Part shown: one piece after another, positions 22,401 through 35,199 of the stretch
Layout of the letters: each line of letters begins with the position of its first letter
Numbering within the stretch: position 1 is the stretch's first letter
NCBI RefSeq assembly: GCF_963678975.1
Contig: NC_089274.1
Location: 22,715,133-22,779,132 of the forward strand
DNA: 64,000 nucleotides
DNA from: Dysidea avara
Taxonomy: Eukaryota > Porifera > Demospongiae > Dictyoceratida > Dysideidae
Reading direction: 5' to 3'
The notes under the pieces: model-generated
The model's database searches: none
What the model was told of the DNA's origin: nothing
Seen by the model: the letters and a program-made list of their open reading frames with translations, nothing else
Translations under genes and position numbers: made by a program

Positions 22401-22706
22401 CAGGGAAACAGGCATGGTATTAGTTTAAAGAATTAAATTATTTAAGCATTTATCAGAAATTGATTAGAGTGCATTTAGAATATTTCTTCCTCAAAAATTT
22501 TCTATGCTGCAGTGGGCATAGCCAATGGTGTAGGTCATCAAATATCATTGCCCAATCATGAATGTCAATTATTATCCACTCAAAAATTTACATACGGTAC
22601 ACCAATTAGGTGAGATTGAGACTTACCTTTGGCATTTCCACACTTTTTGAAACTAAAGCAAGCTAATACGGTACTGCTCAAACGTAACATCGCACCGCTC
22701 GATTGC

Positions 22707-22848
22707 GAGTGATTAAAAAATTCACGAATTAAAGGGCGTGGCACCCATTTCCTTTGCAAGTATTCATCCCATACGAAACAGGATGAATAGTTGTGAAGGA
22801 AACGAGTGTCATGCCCTTTAATTAGCAAGTTTTTTTAATCACTCGTAA
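22707..22848. repeat. Foldback hairpin with about 65-bp arms
   Basis: The left arm (CGAGTGATTAAAAAATTCAC through AGTATTCATCC) pairs with the right arm (GGATGAATAGTTGTGAAGGA through TTAATCACTCG). The loop is about 10 bp. Several mismatches show it is not recent. Confidence 0.7.
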
Positions 22849-22929
22849 TCAAGTGATTTCAAGCCTTGTAATGTATGTAGAATACTTGAAAACTTTAAAA
22901 AACGTACTGTCGGGTGAAAGTTAGTCACT

Positions 22930-23352
22930 GGTGCTTACTTTAAAGTGTGTAGTTGGGTCAAGCCTTCAGCTGAGACGTAATATAGCTAAATATCCAGATT
23001 ACAAGCACTCAAAAATTATACATCAAGATTATTCACTGTCAATTCCTCCTCATTTTATTTCAATGACAAGATCCACCAGACTAGATATCACCCACATCGT
23101 TTTATTCTACCAAACTCATCCACCTATTCATACCAACAGAGCTTTTTCTCCAGATCAATTAAGGATTGGAACAGCTTACCATCTTCCATCATTGAGAGCA
23201 ACAATATTGACTCTTTTTCAGCGGAACTGCAAACATTGTATGGAACTCAATAACTGTAATCTTTGTAACTACGTAGCTAAATTCATTTTATGATTGCTTG
23301 AGCATATCAGCTGTGCTGTCTGCTCAGTAGCAATAATAATAATAATAATAGT
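22930..23352 (+). pseudogene. 3' end of a LINE, with decayed RT C-terminus
   Basis: The frame is broken, but the C-terminal block common to CR1/L2/Jockey-like elements is clear. A TRSTR...H segment near 23,065-23,090 is followed in another frame by RSIKDWNSLPSSII near 23,150-23,195 and a stop at 23,269. The 3' tail CAGCTGTGCTGTCTGC plus AATAAT repeats ends at about 23,350. It has no catalytic part, so this is a 5'-truncated insertion. Confidence 0.7.
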
Positions 23353-24929
23353 TACTTCACTGGGGTTAGCGATTTTCAGCTCCAGAGCAATTTTGTGATG
23401 GCTTAGTCATCAGCTCAAAAGTATAAACCACTTCAAAGTCGGCATAACAATGCCATAATTGAAACCACAACTCCACCTTGGGTATTGTTGCATCATTGTG
23501 GCACCTCCACTTTAGTTGTTTACCTTTATTGAGAAGTGTGCAATAGGTGAAGCATATTTGCTCACCACACCACAAAGCATACAAAGATCGCTGAGATCCA
23601 ATAAGACCTGAAGTTACTCTCATTACATGTATAAACTTGCAGCTAGAAGCAACTGCAGTTTCAAGATAGTCCAGATTGCTAGATGGCTTCCCGATTCAAT
23701 TGTGCCATTTTTCTCTTTAAAATGTATGGGGAGCCCTGGAGAAGAAATGTACCTTTTTTCAGTTTTAAGCACTGTGCATGCCAAAGTAGCTAATTCCAAT
23801 CCAACAATCTGAGATCGGCAATCAATACTCTATCTATTGAGCACATAAAAAGCCCAGAATTTAAAAACCAGGCTGGAATGCCTACCACTGGTATCCTGTA
23901 CCAGTGGCGTGATGATGTCACCACTATAATATAAATGTGCTATAAATGGTTCTTTGGTGACTATTAGGATTTAGCTAACAATACATGATCAGCAAATTTA
24001 GACCATTTCATACGAAAGATATTAGGAGTGCAGTATATGTAGAGTTGGAATTAGCCTGGTGCCGCTCGCGAAAGTTAGGGACGGGCGGCACCAGACTAAC
24101 AACAATTTAAAGCAAATAAGTAATATAACTAGTTACACCCCCTATTTATTTTTTACAGTGTAGGAAATAGTACGTTGTAACATCCTCTACTTATAATGGG
24201 TGGGCTGCTTCCCCAGTTGACACCACTCCAGGTCCACAGCTGGTAGACACACATGGCGGCCCAGGGGCCGGCTAAAAAAAGGGGCTAAAAAGCTAGTTGT
24301 AAATGACTTTTGACTAGTTGTAAATGATGATTTGGCTAGTTGTAAAAGTCAACCGGACTAAATAGCAAGCTGCACTAGAGAAAAGAATAAAGTTAAAAAT
24401 TACATACATGTGCTGTGCACGTTTACAGGGATTTGACTAAAACTACCTCAAGATCCAGTTTAGAGATTGCCATGCATTTTCAAAAATTTTCCACTTGTGG
24501 TCCACTAAATTGCAATTTATAGTTATGGTCACTTTCACAGTCCACTATTGATATAAAATAATTGACTTAAAATCTAATAAAACAATAATTTGATTTAAAG
24601 AATTGGCTTGTACGTCACTGTAAGTTTGTTTCAAGTTGCTATTTCCTAGTTTCAGTTCTCAGTCACTTATCTCAAATTTCAGATTCAATCTTGCCACAAT
24701 TATGTTTCAACTAGGTAACTATGCTCCCACACTCCCCTGAAATCCCTTCAATCATTCCTTTCACTGACAGTTTGCTACACAACAGCCATGACAATATAGA
24801 ACGCAAAATACAATATACGTATGTAATTTAAACACAAAGAAACTTTTGTTTATATGTACTACTATCCCCCTCCCCCGGTATCAGGTTAGGGATAGTTGTA
24901 AAAATAGTTTTTTAGCCACTGACACATGC
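23353..24929. other. Unassigned stretch
   Basis: No gene is supported. A short inverted repeat, CCTGGTGCCGC / GCGGCACCAG, lies at 24,056-24,095. A possible decayed TIR element spans about 24,250-24,920, beginning near GGCCCAGGGGCCGGCTAAAA with TAGTTGTAAATGA direct repeats, but its ends could not be matched. Confidence 0.35.
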
Positions 24930-25030
24930 ACACACAAAAGCAAAGCCTGCTGCAGCAGCCTTATGAAACACAACACACATGCACGCACGTGAGCACACAC
25001 ACACGATACACATATATTGACATACACAGA
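24925..25030. repeat. CA-rich microsatellite-like tract
   Basis: ACACATGCACACACAAAAGC and ACACACACACGATACACA blocks. Impure, no coding value. Confidence 0.6.
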
Positions 25031-26361
25031 TATGCGCATGCATATGTAGTATGTACCAGTTGATAGAAGCCTGGAGAAAACAACTATTACAAAGAGAGAC
25101 GATTTCTTGCAAGAGAAATAACACTGATTTCAGCCAGCCATTTTATTAGTGGTGACAGTAAAGGAGCCAACAGCATACACATTATAAGAGACATGTACTT
25201 TATAGCTTTCCCATAGTTGTAAAATTTTTGATTGGCTGTAAATATTGTGAGATGAAAAGATGTTAGTGGGTCAAGCAGTACTACAAATAAGCCAAATTCC
25301 AAGAACTTGTGTAATTCCATCCATGAGTTATTAAATGTTTTGAGGGTTCAGCTCAATGTGTAGATACTATAATTTTTGTGCATTAATTACTATTCCACTA
25401 GGGACCCATTGCCTTAGAGTAGAATCTCGACATTACAATTCTGTTGAATGTAGAAATTATTCCAGATCAGTGCATGATCTGCAGACAATTTGATACCTAG
25501 GCAAGGAGCATTTGGTATGTAAGACTAATTAATGTGTACTTTATGACCTCACTATAGTGACCATACCAAGTAGATCTCAAGTTATTATAAGGTGTACTTC
25601 ATGACCTCATTAATAAAACCACCTCATTACAGTGACCATGTTAAGTAGGTCCCAAACATAGGCCTATAAAGAGTGAATGATATAACCTGCATGGGATCCA
25701 GAATTCCTTCTGCACTTAACTAATAACTTAAACAGTATGTCTTAATGTGCATCACAAGGACCTATAACAAACATATTACAGTACAGCAGAATGGTATGAC
25801 TGCATGCACTATGCATGTACTATTGTATACAAATGATTCATGGTGTGATTGGTGTTAGTAATAACAGCTATACATGCAGTGGTGCATGTGGCTAAGTATT
25901 GTACAATTTTTGGACCAGGTTCATTACTCTTATTTCAAGAAGTCATTTTTAGTTATACATCACTACAGGAGTATAGAGTTAGTTATTGACATGAGTCTGG
26001 GGAAAAAGTAGCTGCACTATATACAGGTGAATTTCTCAATTGGGGAGTTAACATTGGCCATCATAGAGAGGTGGTCTTTCTATACAGGTTGCACCTAAGA
26101 CATACTCAACTGCATAATACATGCTTCACACAGAGCTTCAATACTGAACAATTAAGCTTAAACTTGATGATGTTGTATTACCTGTGCGTCATATACCATC
26201 ACATATGTATTTGCTGTTTTTGTAATAAACTTTTCTTGTTACACCTGTATATGGAAGCTATATTGCCTACCGTACAGTCCATGCAACTTTAAGTCAAATA
26301 TTAACTCTAGATCTCTATAAAGTAAAATTTTTAGGTGTCTTGGGAGAGTGTGTCCTCATAC
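25031..26361. other. Unassigned stretch with mariner/pogo-like remnants
   Basis: No gene is seen. Blocks such as ATGACCTCACTATAGTGACC and ATGACCTCATTAATAAAACC at about 25,540-25,650 resemble the element at 41,027-41,202 and suggest decayed copies of that family. Frames at 26,071-26,292 have no motif. Confidence 0.35.
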
Positions 26362-28563
26362 CAGGGGCGGATCTAGGATTTCAGAAGGGGGGGTGCTAAC
26401 ATAATGGTTGGTTGGCTAAGAAAAGCAACAACTGGTTATTTATTTATTGATTAGCAAAACCCATCAAGGGTATAACGCTAATGTACAAAAAAAAAGGTCA
26501 TGTAAGTGATTAACTGAACTAGCTATAGCTAGATAAATAATCTTTAAAAAAATCTAGATTACAATTACTTAAATTCTCAATATTCAAGTTATTCCAGTCA
26601 GGGATTGTCCTTGGCAGAAATGAATAAAGATATCGGTTCGTTCTGGCATACTGTTGCATAAACTTTTGATCGTGGTTAGCCCTGGTAGTTGTTAAGGGGG
26701 ATGGCACTGGCAAATACTGGGTAGGAATATATATCAACTTGTTTACAAACTTAAATAGCAGAATTAAACGTGAATGTCTTCTACGATTCTCAAGCGATGG
26801 CCATTTCAACGTCATTAGCATGTCAGTATAACATGCTAATGACGTTAATATAACTAGCTGTAGTGTGCTTCGGCACACTCAGCATGTGGAGCATGCTCTA
26901 TCTAGGGGGTCTGGGGGCATGTCCTCACAGAAAATTTTTGCTAATTTAGTCTATTCAGTATTACAATTTGGCAATATTTAGACTGAAAAATGATGCCACT
27001 TTGTTTAAGTGATTCACAATGCTTGTAAAGCATTGTGAGTCACCTAAGTGTAATAATGATGAAATGACACCATTATTCCAGAACAGTTGTAATACTAGCT
27101 GTCATATAAGGGCACAGCCAGTAACTAAAAATATATTCTTTATGTAAAAAACAGGAAGGAGAAGGATGCAGCTATACATGATCAATACTTGCCATTAATT
27201 TTGTGTTTGAAATACCTTAATTTAGTGGTACATTAAATTTAGCAATTTTAGAGTTTGGTTTTTTGCTAATTGATTACATCAATTCACGAATGAATAAAAT
27301 TTATATTGTAAATTCATCAATATACAAGATCACTAAATTTAGTGTATTGCTTGGCTTAAGGTATAGCTAGTGTGCTTTACAGTCTCATGGCTCAAACTAT
27401 AACATCCAAACAGTAACAATGAAGAGAGGGCTGGAGAGGTCAAGTATACACTAACCATGCAGTGTGTAGAGTATGCATGTGTAGAATTTTCCAGCTAGGG
27501 GAGTCTGGGGTGATGCTTCCTCTGGAATTTTTTGGAATATAGCTATCACAAGATTGAATCTGGAAGATGGACGAGTTCAGTTGTAAGCAATTTTAGAAAA
27601 ACAGAACCACACCTTTATAATTAAATGCTATTGGATTATGAGGCAATACATAATAGTGGATTGTCAAAGACATACACAGGATTGGATCTTAAGGTCACTG
27701 TAGAGATTTAAAATGCACACAAAAATAACTTCAACTTTGTAGTATATATAGCCACAGACTGTTCTGTTACTATTTCAATCTGACTTTTCAACTATATGGC
27801 CCCATCACCATATTAATTTTTTCAACCAGAATAGAAAGTCACTTACATATACAACTAGGTTTTGGCCACAACTAAGCCCTTATAACGTGAAAGCGTAAAT
27901 GCTGTAGTATCATTTGAGCTTATAAAGTTGAGCTTCAAGGGGTTTGGGAGTGCAAACCTTGTATGACATTAAATTTTATTAGATGCTAGATTCAGATAAA
28001 TGCAGCATGGAACTTTGGTAATGATAAAGCAAAAACAAACAGTTCTCAGATACTACAGCCTTGTTAACTGTATACACGTTAAGAAATCAACTGTTTTACT
28101 TAAGCATGTTAACATCAAATGTAGCAACAACTGAAAATACCCACTATAATATTAAACTATTTGACAGAAGTTGTTCTCAGAAAGTGATTAGTATATGGCA
28201 GGATGTTTGGAGCAATGGTAAGATAGCAGTGCACAGGTCAAGAAAACACACTGGCAACTTCTTGAAAAAACATAATGATGGATGTTCTATTAGAGTAGTT
28301 GACTGTTCTATTAGAGTATTTCGATTTTTAGCAGCTTTTAGGTTAAGTCTCACACCAAAAGTATAATTTGAACCCCTATTAGTAACTCTAAGTAAAATTA
28401 GCCATTCTCCCTTCTCTTTTCATCTTTTCATTGCCATGCATATGTATAAGATGCAATTGCATCTATACTGCAACTTCTAGAAGCTTCCTAGCTTGCACAC
28501 GGTAAAATTTTGGCCCGGAGGGGGGTGCTTCAGCACCCCAAGCACCCCCTAAATCCGCCCTTG
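26362..28563. mobile_element. 2.2-kb hAT-like TIR element, 5-bp TSD
   Basis: The ends are CAGGGGCGGATCTAGGA and CTAAATCCGCCCTTG. Target duplication CATAC lies at 26,357-26,361 and 28,564-28,568. Near the ends, AAGGGGGGGTGCT and CAGCACCCCAAGCACCCCC pair. It contains a LINE 3' end (26,438-26,878) and CTATTAGAGTAGTTGACTGT-type motifs at 28,284-28,325. No transposase is recognised. Confidence 0.8.
26438..26878 (-). pseudogene. LINE reverse transcriptase C-terminus, 5'-truncated
   Basis: On the minus strand an open frame ending at 26,519 encodes the C-terminal helix-rich block of CR1/L2-like RT proteins. It includes LKWPSLENRRRHSRLILL, then a proline-rich stretch, TTTRANHDQKFMQ and YSFLPRTIPDWNNL. 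The 3' UTR runs to an AATAAATAAATA tail near 26,440. It lacks the palm and endonuclease. It sits inside the element at 26,362-28,563. Confidence 0.75.
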
Positions 28564-29905
28564 CATACCTCCTGTTTCAGAGATTCTATATGCACAATCA
28601 AGTTCCACAATTATAAACATATCAATTCTCCACCTTAAAATAGCTGTAGTAAATAGCTAATTGTAGCCACTGTATTCTATACCATTTGTTCCTTGGATAT
28701 ACTACAGTAACACCTTCTTTAAATCTGCCCCTGAAATTCATAGTAAGGCCACACCAAGTCAAACCTTAGTTTCTGGTCACCCGCCCGCATGGTAAACCTG
28801 GAACCCTAGTTTATGAGGACTATTATTAATATTACAGGTGCTTAAGTGCATGTGACCCAGCAAGACACTTATTTTTTACTGTAAAAGATCGAAATACTCT
28901 AATAGAGCAGTCAGGGATTCCAATAGAGCAGTCACACTACTCTTAACTCTAATATTAGGTATATATGCCACACTAATAAAATGTTTCTAACTATAGCTAG
29001 TTTTGTCCTTGATTATATAGCTGTTCAGATTATAACTGCATGTTACTAATGCTTCTGTAACCAAAGTAATTTCAGTAGCATTAACTACTAGCCCATGCAG
29101 ATGGGCCATAGCTTTAACTTTATAGTAATTCAAATGTAGTCCTCTAATAATTAGTCTAGTAACTTCAAATTCCTTATCACTGAACACTGCAGGGGTATGG
29201 AAAGCCGGCAACATTCGGTGAGCTTAAACTTAAACTTTTCCATAACTAAAATTAGATTGGCAAGTAGAAACCCTTATAGTTTAAACATTCCCAGATGATC
29301 ACTAAAAAACACTAGTCTGGAGCACTCAATGACTCAAAACTTTGACAGTTGCTTTTCTCAAGGTTACTGAATAGAAGGCTGGAAACACATAGCTAGTGGG
29401 CTACGACTTCACATTTGAATGAAGAATTTCTGATGTGAAAATAGAAGTTAAATTTCATTTTGGATCATGATCATTTGAATAACTTAGCTATAAGTCATAG
29501 CAATATTTTCCTGACATAGCTAATGAGACATTTATTTCACTTGGAAAGCATAAGTAGCTACATGAGCTAAACATTTCCTATAGTATATTCTAAATAAATA
29601 AATAAATATACTTAAATGCTATACATCAGTGTATAGCTAGCCATGATCCATCAACAACTTTCCTAGTGCATTTTTTGCCGAAGCACAACTACTTATGTTG
29701 TTGGTTAAGTTTGACTAAAAACAAATCAACATGAATTTGCTAAATTGAGCAAATAATAATACCATACAGTATATAGTCACAGTAGAGTCTATAGTCCTGA
29801 AGTCCTGATCATCCGCCCGCCCGCATCCATTTGTAGGCTTGGGAGTGACCAGAAACTAAGGTATGACTTGGAGTGGCCTAAATTAAATTGACATAAACTT
29901 GGGAG
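28564..29905. other. Unassigned stretch
   Basis: A stray terminus (AAATCTGCCCCTGAA) lies at 28,715 and GATCGAAATACTCTAATAG motifs at 28,887-28,935. A GTCACCCGCCCGCATGG block at 28,775-28,795 recurs in part near 29,805-29,830. No gene is seen. Confidence 0.4.
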
Positions 29906-31898
29906 CAGTGTTTGGAGTAACGCATTACATAAGTAACGCGTTACATAATATTATTACTTTTGTGGTAACTATAAGTAGGGTCCGCAATCCGAAAAATCAA
30001 CTTCTACAAATCAGTCCCCCTACCATTGTGGGATGTTCATTGTAGTATCCCATTGCTTGATCCACCATGAAACCGGAGGCACGATTGTTGTCTTCACAGA
30101 AATATCATTTTCAGTATCTCACAAGATGCAAGATTTATTTTTAAAATTTCGTGCTCCACACAAAGGACCGGATGAAACTTGCTACTTAGCCAAATCGTAT
30201 CCAGAGTTGTTGTAGTTGAAAACTACGCACAGAAATAAGTAAATGGTTTGCTGGGTGCCCGGAACAGGGTTGCTTTCTTTGAAAAAACAGACAAAAAAAT
30301 ACGAAGTTTCGAATTCAAACTGCCCTACCACCCAGGGCAAGAGAAGCCAACTCTTCCTCATAGTGTTTCGATACGGTTGGGTGCATAGTCTGTCTATGCT
30401 GTTAGTTTGGAAAAGATCTGAGACTTCTCACCATCTGGGTGACGAGCGTCAAAATTTTTTGCAGCAACAAAGAATTGTGTTACGAATTCTACCCATTTCC
30501 AGCGCTTCTGCAGCCACAACAATCATCAATTATAGACTAAAACTATGGCAAAAGATGTCCCTGAACGTTTGATAATAGCGGTTGTCAATTATTATTTCAT
30601 CCACAGCTTCCACGCCTCGCTCTAAGCTATGCATCAAGGGAGGCAGCAAAATCGTCCAAATTTGACTTCACCTCTAACGTTCCACAGCAGCTTCAAATCT
30701 TCACTAGATCCCCCTACATCACCATTATGCTGCAAAACATCCCAAAACAAACTGAAAAATGCACAAAATCTTTCATTTTTTATTCGAGCTGGGTGGAGCT
30801 CCTGGTGAGCTGCTGGTATACTGCATCATATGAAATCACAGAAACACCAACTACTACTACTACCAAACGTTTTGAACCATCATTTATCATCATTCTAAAC
30901 AAAATTAAGTGACCAGTGTGGCATCAGAAGTACCGGAAAGCACTTTAGTACCATTGAGAGAATCCCTTGAAATGATGCACGAAAATTTTGACGTTCTTCA
31001 CCCAGATGGTGAGAAGTCTCAGATCCTTTCCAAACTAACAGCATAGACAGACTATGCATCCAACCTTATCACATCACTATGAGGACGAGTTGGCTTTTCT
31101 TGTCTTGGCTGGTAGGGCAGTTTGAATTCGAAAATTCGTGTTTCGTTTTCTGCTTTTTGAGAGAAAGCAACCCTGTGCCGGGAACCCAGTGAATCATTTG
31201 CTTATTACTGTACGTACTTTTTAACTACATTAACTCTAGATAATATCTAGCTAAGCAGCAAGTTCTATCCTGTTCTTTGTGTGGAGCCAGAAGTTTTAAA
31301 AGTAATTTTTGCATCTCACGAAATACTAAAATCGATAGTTCTGTGAAGACAACAACCGTGCCTCCGGTTTCATGGTGGATCTAGCAATGGGATACTACAA
31401 TGAACATCCCACAATGGTAGGGGGATCGATTTGTGAAAGTTGAGTTTTCGGATTGCGGACCCTACTATAAGTAATATAACGAAATACGCTATAAAAACGG
31501 GCCATACAACTCAAGTTACTTTACTTACACATGTAACATGTTACCTAAGTAATATAGTTACTGTAACGAGTCTAATATTACTACTACAAGTAACAAAGTT
31601 ACTAATCTCGTTAGTTATCCTCTGAGTAACGCCTAGCCACAACGAATCGAAGTAACGAAGTCTAATGAATGAAGCTTATTCGCCAGCTTCTTACTTATAA
31701 CCAAGATTTGCACATTGTCCTATAATGCAATCATGTCATGTGATAAAGTGGTAGTTTCACACGTGACAGCTTAATGCTGTGGATACAAAGTATAGTTACT
31801 TTATTATGGGTAATATGTAACTGTAACTAAATAGTTCAGTTGCAAGTAATATGGAATATGTAACTAATTACTTTTACAAAGTAACTTGCCCAACACTG
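29906..31898. mobile_element. hAT-like element with 8-bp TSD, interrupted
   Basis: Termini are CAGTGTTTGGAGTAACGCAT and AAAGTAACTTGCCCAACACTG, a hAT-type end. The exact duplication CTTGGGAG lies at 29,898-29,905 and 31,899-31,906. Inside are many GTAAC/GTTAC repeats. It is split by another element (29,976-31,464). Without that insert the element is about 0.5 kb and non-coding. Confidence 0.85.
29976..31464. mobile_element. 1.5-kb element with about 480-bp inverted repeats
   Basis: The ends are TAGGGTCCGCAATCCG and its reverse complement CGGATTGCGGACCCTA. CTATAAG (7 bp) flanks both sides. The inverted arms run about 29,976-30,460 and 30,975-31,464 at high but imperfect identity, and a 0.5-kb unique centre separates them. 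No transposase was recognised in the centre. It is nested in the CAGTGTT element. Confidence 0.8.
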
Positions 31899-32061
31899 CT
31901 TGGGAGGCAAATCTAAAATGAGGAGTGGAATATGCATTGCATGCACAGTTACAGGCCAAACTTTAATAATATTATATTTGCTGTAAATATTTTTCCTGCA
32001 TAGACATGCAAAGCTATACGTAGGGTTCAGCTATTAGAGTATCTCGATCTTATTTCCATAA
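31899..32061. other. Short gap with single CTATTAGAGTATCTCGATC motif
   Basis: One inverted copy of the recurrent motif lies at 32,033-32,050, immediately before the Harbinger-like MITE. Confidence 0.5.
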
Positions 32062-32521
32062 GGCCCCTATTTGGTGATTATTGGTTTCTCATCCACCGCC
32101 CGCATCCTTCTTAAGCTACCGCATGGTAAGCCATTATTTACTCTGTGTATGCTCAGAAGAACACGTGATACCAAACTGCTATGACATATTGTTGATGAAC
32201 GCTACAATGCGCTATATATCGCCAGGAGAACTGTTGTTTTCCTTAGCAAATTGCTGCAGTGCCAGTTGCAATTGTGCTCTATCCGGCGACTTCATCAAAG
32301 CAGGGCTTTCAGTTGACTGTCGAAAAACAGTTGGTGATCACGAAAAGTAGAATCAGCTGGTGAAAGAAATGCTTGTAGTAAGAAAGAAAGACAATTTGGA
32401 CAAGGTCTGTACATCAGTGTGTTAATATTATAAAATAATGGCATAATGGTAATACCCTCCCGCCCGCATCATAATAATTAGAAAGGCTGGATGAGAAACT
32501 AATAATCACCGAATAGTGGCC
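32062..32521. mobile_element. Harbinger-like MITE, copy 2 (inverted orientation)
   Basis: Ends GGCCCCTATTTGGTGATTAT and AATAATCACCGAATAGTGGCC. TAA duplication lies at 32,059-32,061 and 32,522-32,524. Internal sequence matches copies 1 and 3 in reverse, including AGAAGAACACGTGATACCAA and TCAGTTGACTGTCGAAAAAC-type blocks. Confidence 0.85.
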
Positions 32522-32680
32522 TAAAGTGTGAATAATTAGTCAAGAAATAGTAAAAAATTAATAACACTGCAAGGTTTTTGACATGAAATGCAGTAATAAT
32601 GTGCAGTATTTTTGGCGTGCGCGTTTTAATTAAAATTCTTGAAAATTGTCCTATTATGACCCATTATGCTGGCATATGTA

Positions 32681-32884
32681 CCGTACGCAAGGAAATTTTG
32701 ACGTCAAAAAATTTGACGAATCTGTTTAATTCGTCAAATTTAAATTCGTCAAATGTTTATAAGCGCCCTTAAAAGTACAGGTTTTGCCTACAATTTCTTC
32801 ATTTTCGTCAACATTTTATTCATCAAATCTGCTGAAGTCTGAATTCGTCAATTTTTTTTGACGTCAAAATTTCCTTGCGTACGG
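32681..32884. mobile_element. 204-bp mariner-like MITE, TA target
   Basis: Long inverted repeats beginning CCGTACGCAAGGAAATTTTG and continuing ACGTCAAAAAA mirror the right end. The flanks are TA on both sides. Internal short repeats AATTCGTCAAAT. This fits a Tc1/mariner-type non-autonomous element. Confidence 0.8.
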
Positions 32885-33299
32885 TAATGCTTGATGCTTT
32901 TGCTAGCCTATTATGCTCGAAATTATGCCGGCATAATTGGCGCAAGCTTAAATTTTGTACTTGTCTCATGCATTGAAGTCAAGCTGGATGATTTAATATA
33001 ATCATGCACTACAGGGGTGTAGGGAGAAATTTTTGAAGGGAGGTTCCAATAGTAGTAGATCTGAGACGCAGGGGTCTGGGGGCGCAGCCCCCAGCCGCTG
33101 ACAAGGGGTGGGTTTTGAAATCATCATGTTCTACTTAAAATTTGTACTTCACTTCAATAACATATACACATTACAACTGTATGGTACATTATACAGAACA
33201 GTACATTTACTACATGTGTATAATTAAAATACATATAAACGACACTCAGTACATTTTATAATCTCATGTTAGCTAACCAACTAGCCATGTATAGGTGCA
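32885..33299. other. Non-coding, with a hAT-type terminus
   Basis: CAGGGGTGTAGGGAGAAATTT at 33,013 followed by GGGGTCTGGGGGCGCAGCCCC resembles the terminal region of the hAT copy whose 3' coding end starts at 33,315. It may be that element's right end. Confidence 0.5.
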
Positions 33300-34760
33300 T
33301 GTGATAGTCAATTACTAAAGAGTTCTTGATTCCATAATACGACGATGTTTCTGTAAAAAAATTGATTTTATCTCAGATGTTGATGGTATGTAAGGAGAAG
33401 AATTGTGTATAGATAAAAGTGACAAGGAGTTCAATCTGTTTTGAGTCATTGTTGTCTGTAAATATGTCTTAATCCTGCGCAATGCACTAAATGATCTTTC
33501 TGCTTCACAAGATGTGACTGGTAATACCATTATGCATATTAACATCTTTCTAATATTTGGAAAAAGCATAGGAGTAGCATGTTTCAGAGCAGACTGAGGT
33601 GTATCTGGAAGTTGTTCTTGCTCCTTGAAATGAGCCCACCAGAGGTGAAGCTCTGCTTTAGCAGCAGAATTGTATTCTAAATCACTACTAAAGAACTCAA
33701 CTATTTCATCATCATTAGGCCCCTATTCGGTGATTATTAGTTTCTCATCCAGCCTTTCTAATTATTATGATGCGGGCGGGAGGGTGTTACCATTATGCCA
33801 TTATCAGTTGTATAATATTAACACACTGATGTACAGACCTTGTCCAAATTGTCTTTCTTTCTTACTACAAACATTTCCTTCACCAGCTGATTCTACTTTT
33901 CGTGATCGCCAACTGTTTTTCGACAGTCAACTGAAAGCCTGCTTTGATGAAGTCGATAGAGCACGATTGCAACTGGCACTACAGCAATTTGCTAAGGAAA
34001 ACATCAGTTCTCCTGGTGATATATAGTGAATTGTAGCGTTCATCAACAAAAATTATAACAGTTTGGTATCACGTGTTCTTCTGAGCATGCGCAGAGTAAA
34101 TAATGGCTTACCATGCGGTAGCTTAAGAAGGATGCGGGCGGTGGATGAGAAACTAATAATCACCAAATAGGGGCCTTAGCTGTTTGATGTGAGAAACATG
34201 ATGGTATGATGCATAAACACTTCATAGCCAAATCTGTATGGCTAGCAAATCTACTTTCAATTTCAGATCTAAGAAGGGAATTGCTAGAGATCTGCGATAA
34301 TATTCTTCTGCACTGCCAGGGTGGTTTTCTCTAGCAGTTTGTCTGGCACATCTCCTAGGAGCAGATACCAAAACACCATGTTTGCTGGCACACTTTGAGG
34401 TATTTAAAAATAAGCAATTAAACTGCTGTTCTACTTCAGATCGAGCATCAGTTAGTACCTGCTTCAAAACACCAATATGCTGTACAGCTTGGACAATATC
34501 TAGTGCCCTAGCCTGCAAAGCTCGAGTTAAGCTTTCAGTGTATGACATATACCTTTCAACTACATGCAATGCAATTATAAACTCAAAATCTAAAAGACAC
34601 TTAGAAAGTGCTATGGCATCAACTAAAGCATCACGTGACCATCCTGACTGGTCATTAGTAATGGAATCAAAACACTACTGGACAATGCTATATGCTATCA
34701 AACATATCCATAAAAACATGGAAGGCATCAATTCTTTGCAGCCACCTAGTCTTGCATAAT
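33300..34760 (-). pseudogene. hAT transposase remnant (ZMYM-like), split by a MITE
   Basis: Reading on the minus strand, CKTRW-QRIDAF near 34,755-34,730 is followed by a stop. A middle helical region lies at 34,569-34,222 (SYTESLTRALQARALDIVQA). After the inserted MITE (33,718-34,175) comes the C-terminal dimerisation domain at 33,716-33,315, with a PVTSCEAERSFSALRRIKTY core followed by a LSLLSIHN motif. The N-terminal zinc finger and catalytic Asp regions are absent. The family resembles the better preserved copy at 43.7-45.1 kb. Stops and the insertion make it non-functional. Confidence 0.8.
33718..34175. mobile_element. Harbinger-like MITE, copy 3
   Basis: TTA duplication at 33,715-33,717 and 34,176-34,178; ends GGCCCCTATTCGGTGATTAT and CACCAAATAGGGGCC. 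It disrupts the hAT C-terminal region, so it is younger than that copy. Confidence 0.85.
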
Positions 34761-35199
34761 GATCAAGACTCACGGTAGTGAGTCGCGCGGCCAGTAAAGC
34801 AGAAACGCGCGCCGCAGACAATAAATGACGCGACCACTACGTGAGGATTTTACAAGAACGAACGTTGTCAAATTCGGCCTTCCTGTAATCCACCCGTCAC
34901 TTACGCTATCCCTCTGAAACTCTGGAGCTGAACTCATCATGTCACTAGTAACTACCACACAAGCAGTGAAGCAAATCCATGCCGATTGTTTCGTGATCGA
35001 GGTTGCCGACATCAAAGGGGAAGTTTCATTTTTTAAAATATATATATTTTTTTAATCGCATGCGGTTAGACGCAACCGCAGGTGTATGCCTTGCGTTCCT
35101 TTGTACATTCCGAACATTGATCGCCCTGTTATTGCTTCAGTATTCACTCAATCACCTCAAGATTCACATCATCGATTTCACCATACATGATTACCCTAT
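34761..35199. other. GC-richer stretch with ATCAAGACTCACGGTA terminus
   Basis: ATCAAGACTCACGGTAGTGA at about 34,761 recurs in reverse at 60,085-60,104 (TCATTACCGTGAGTCTTGAT), which suggests a shared element end. The minus-strand open frame 35,015-34,770 has no recognisable domain. Confidence 0.4.
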
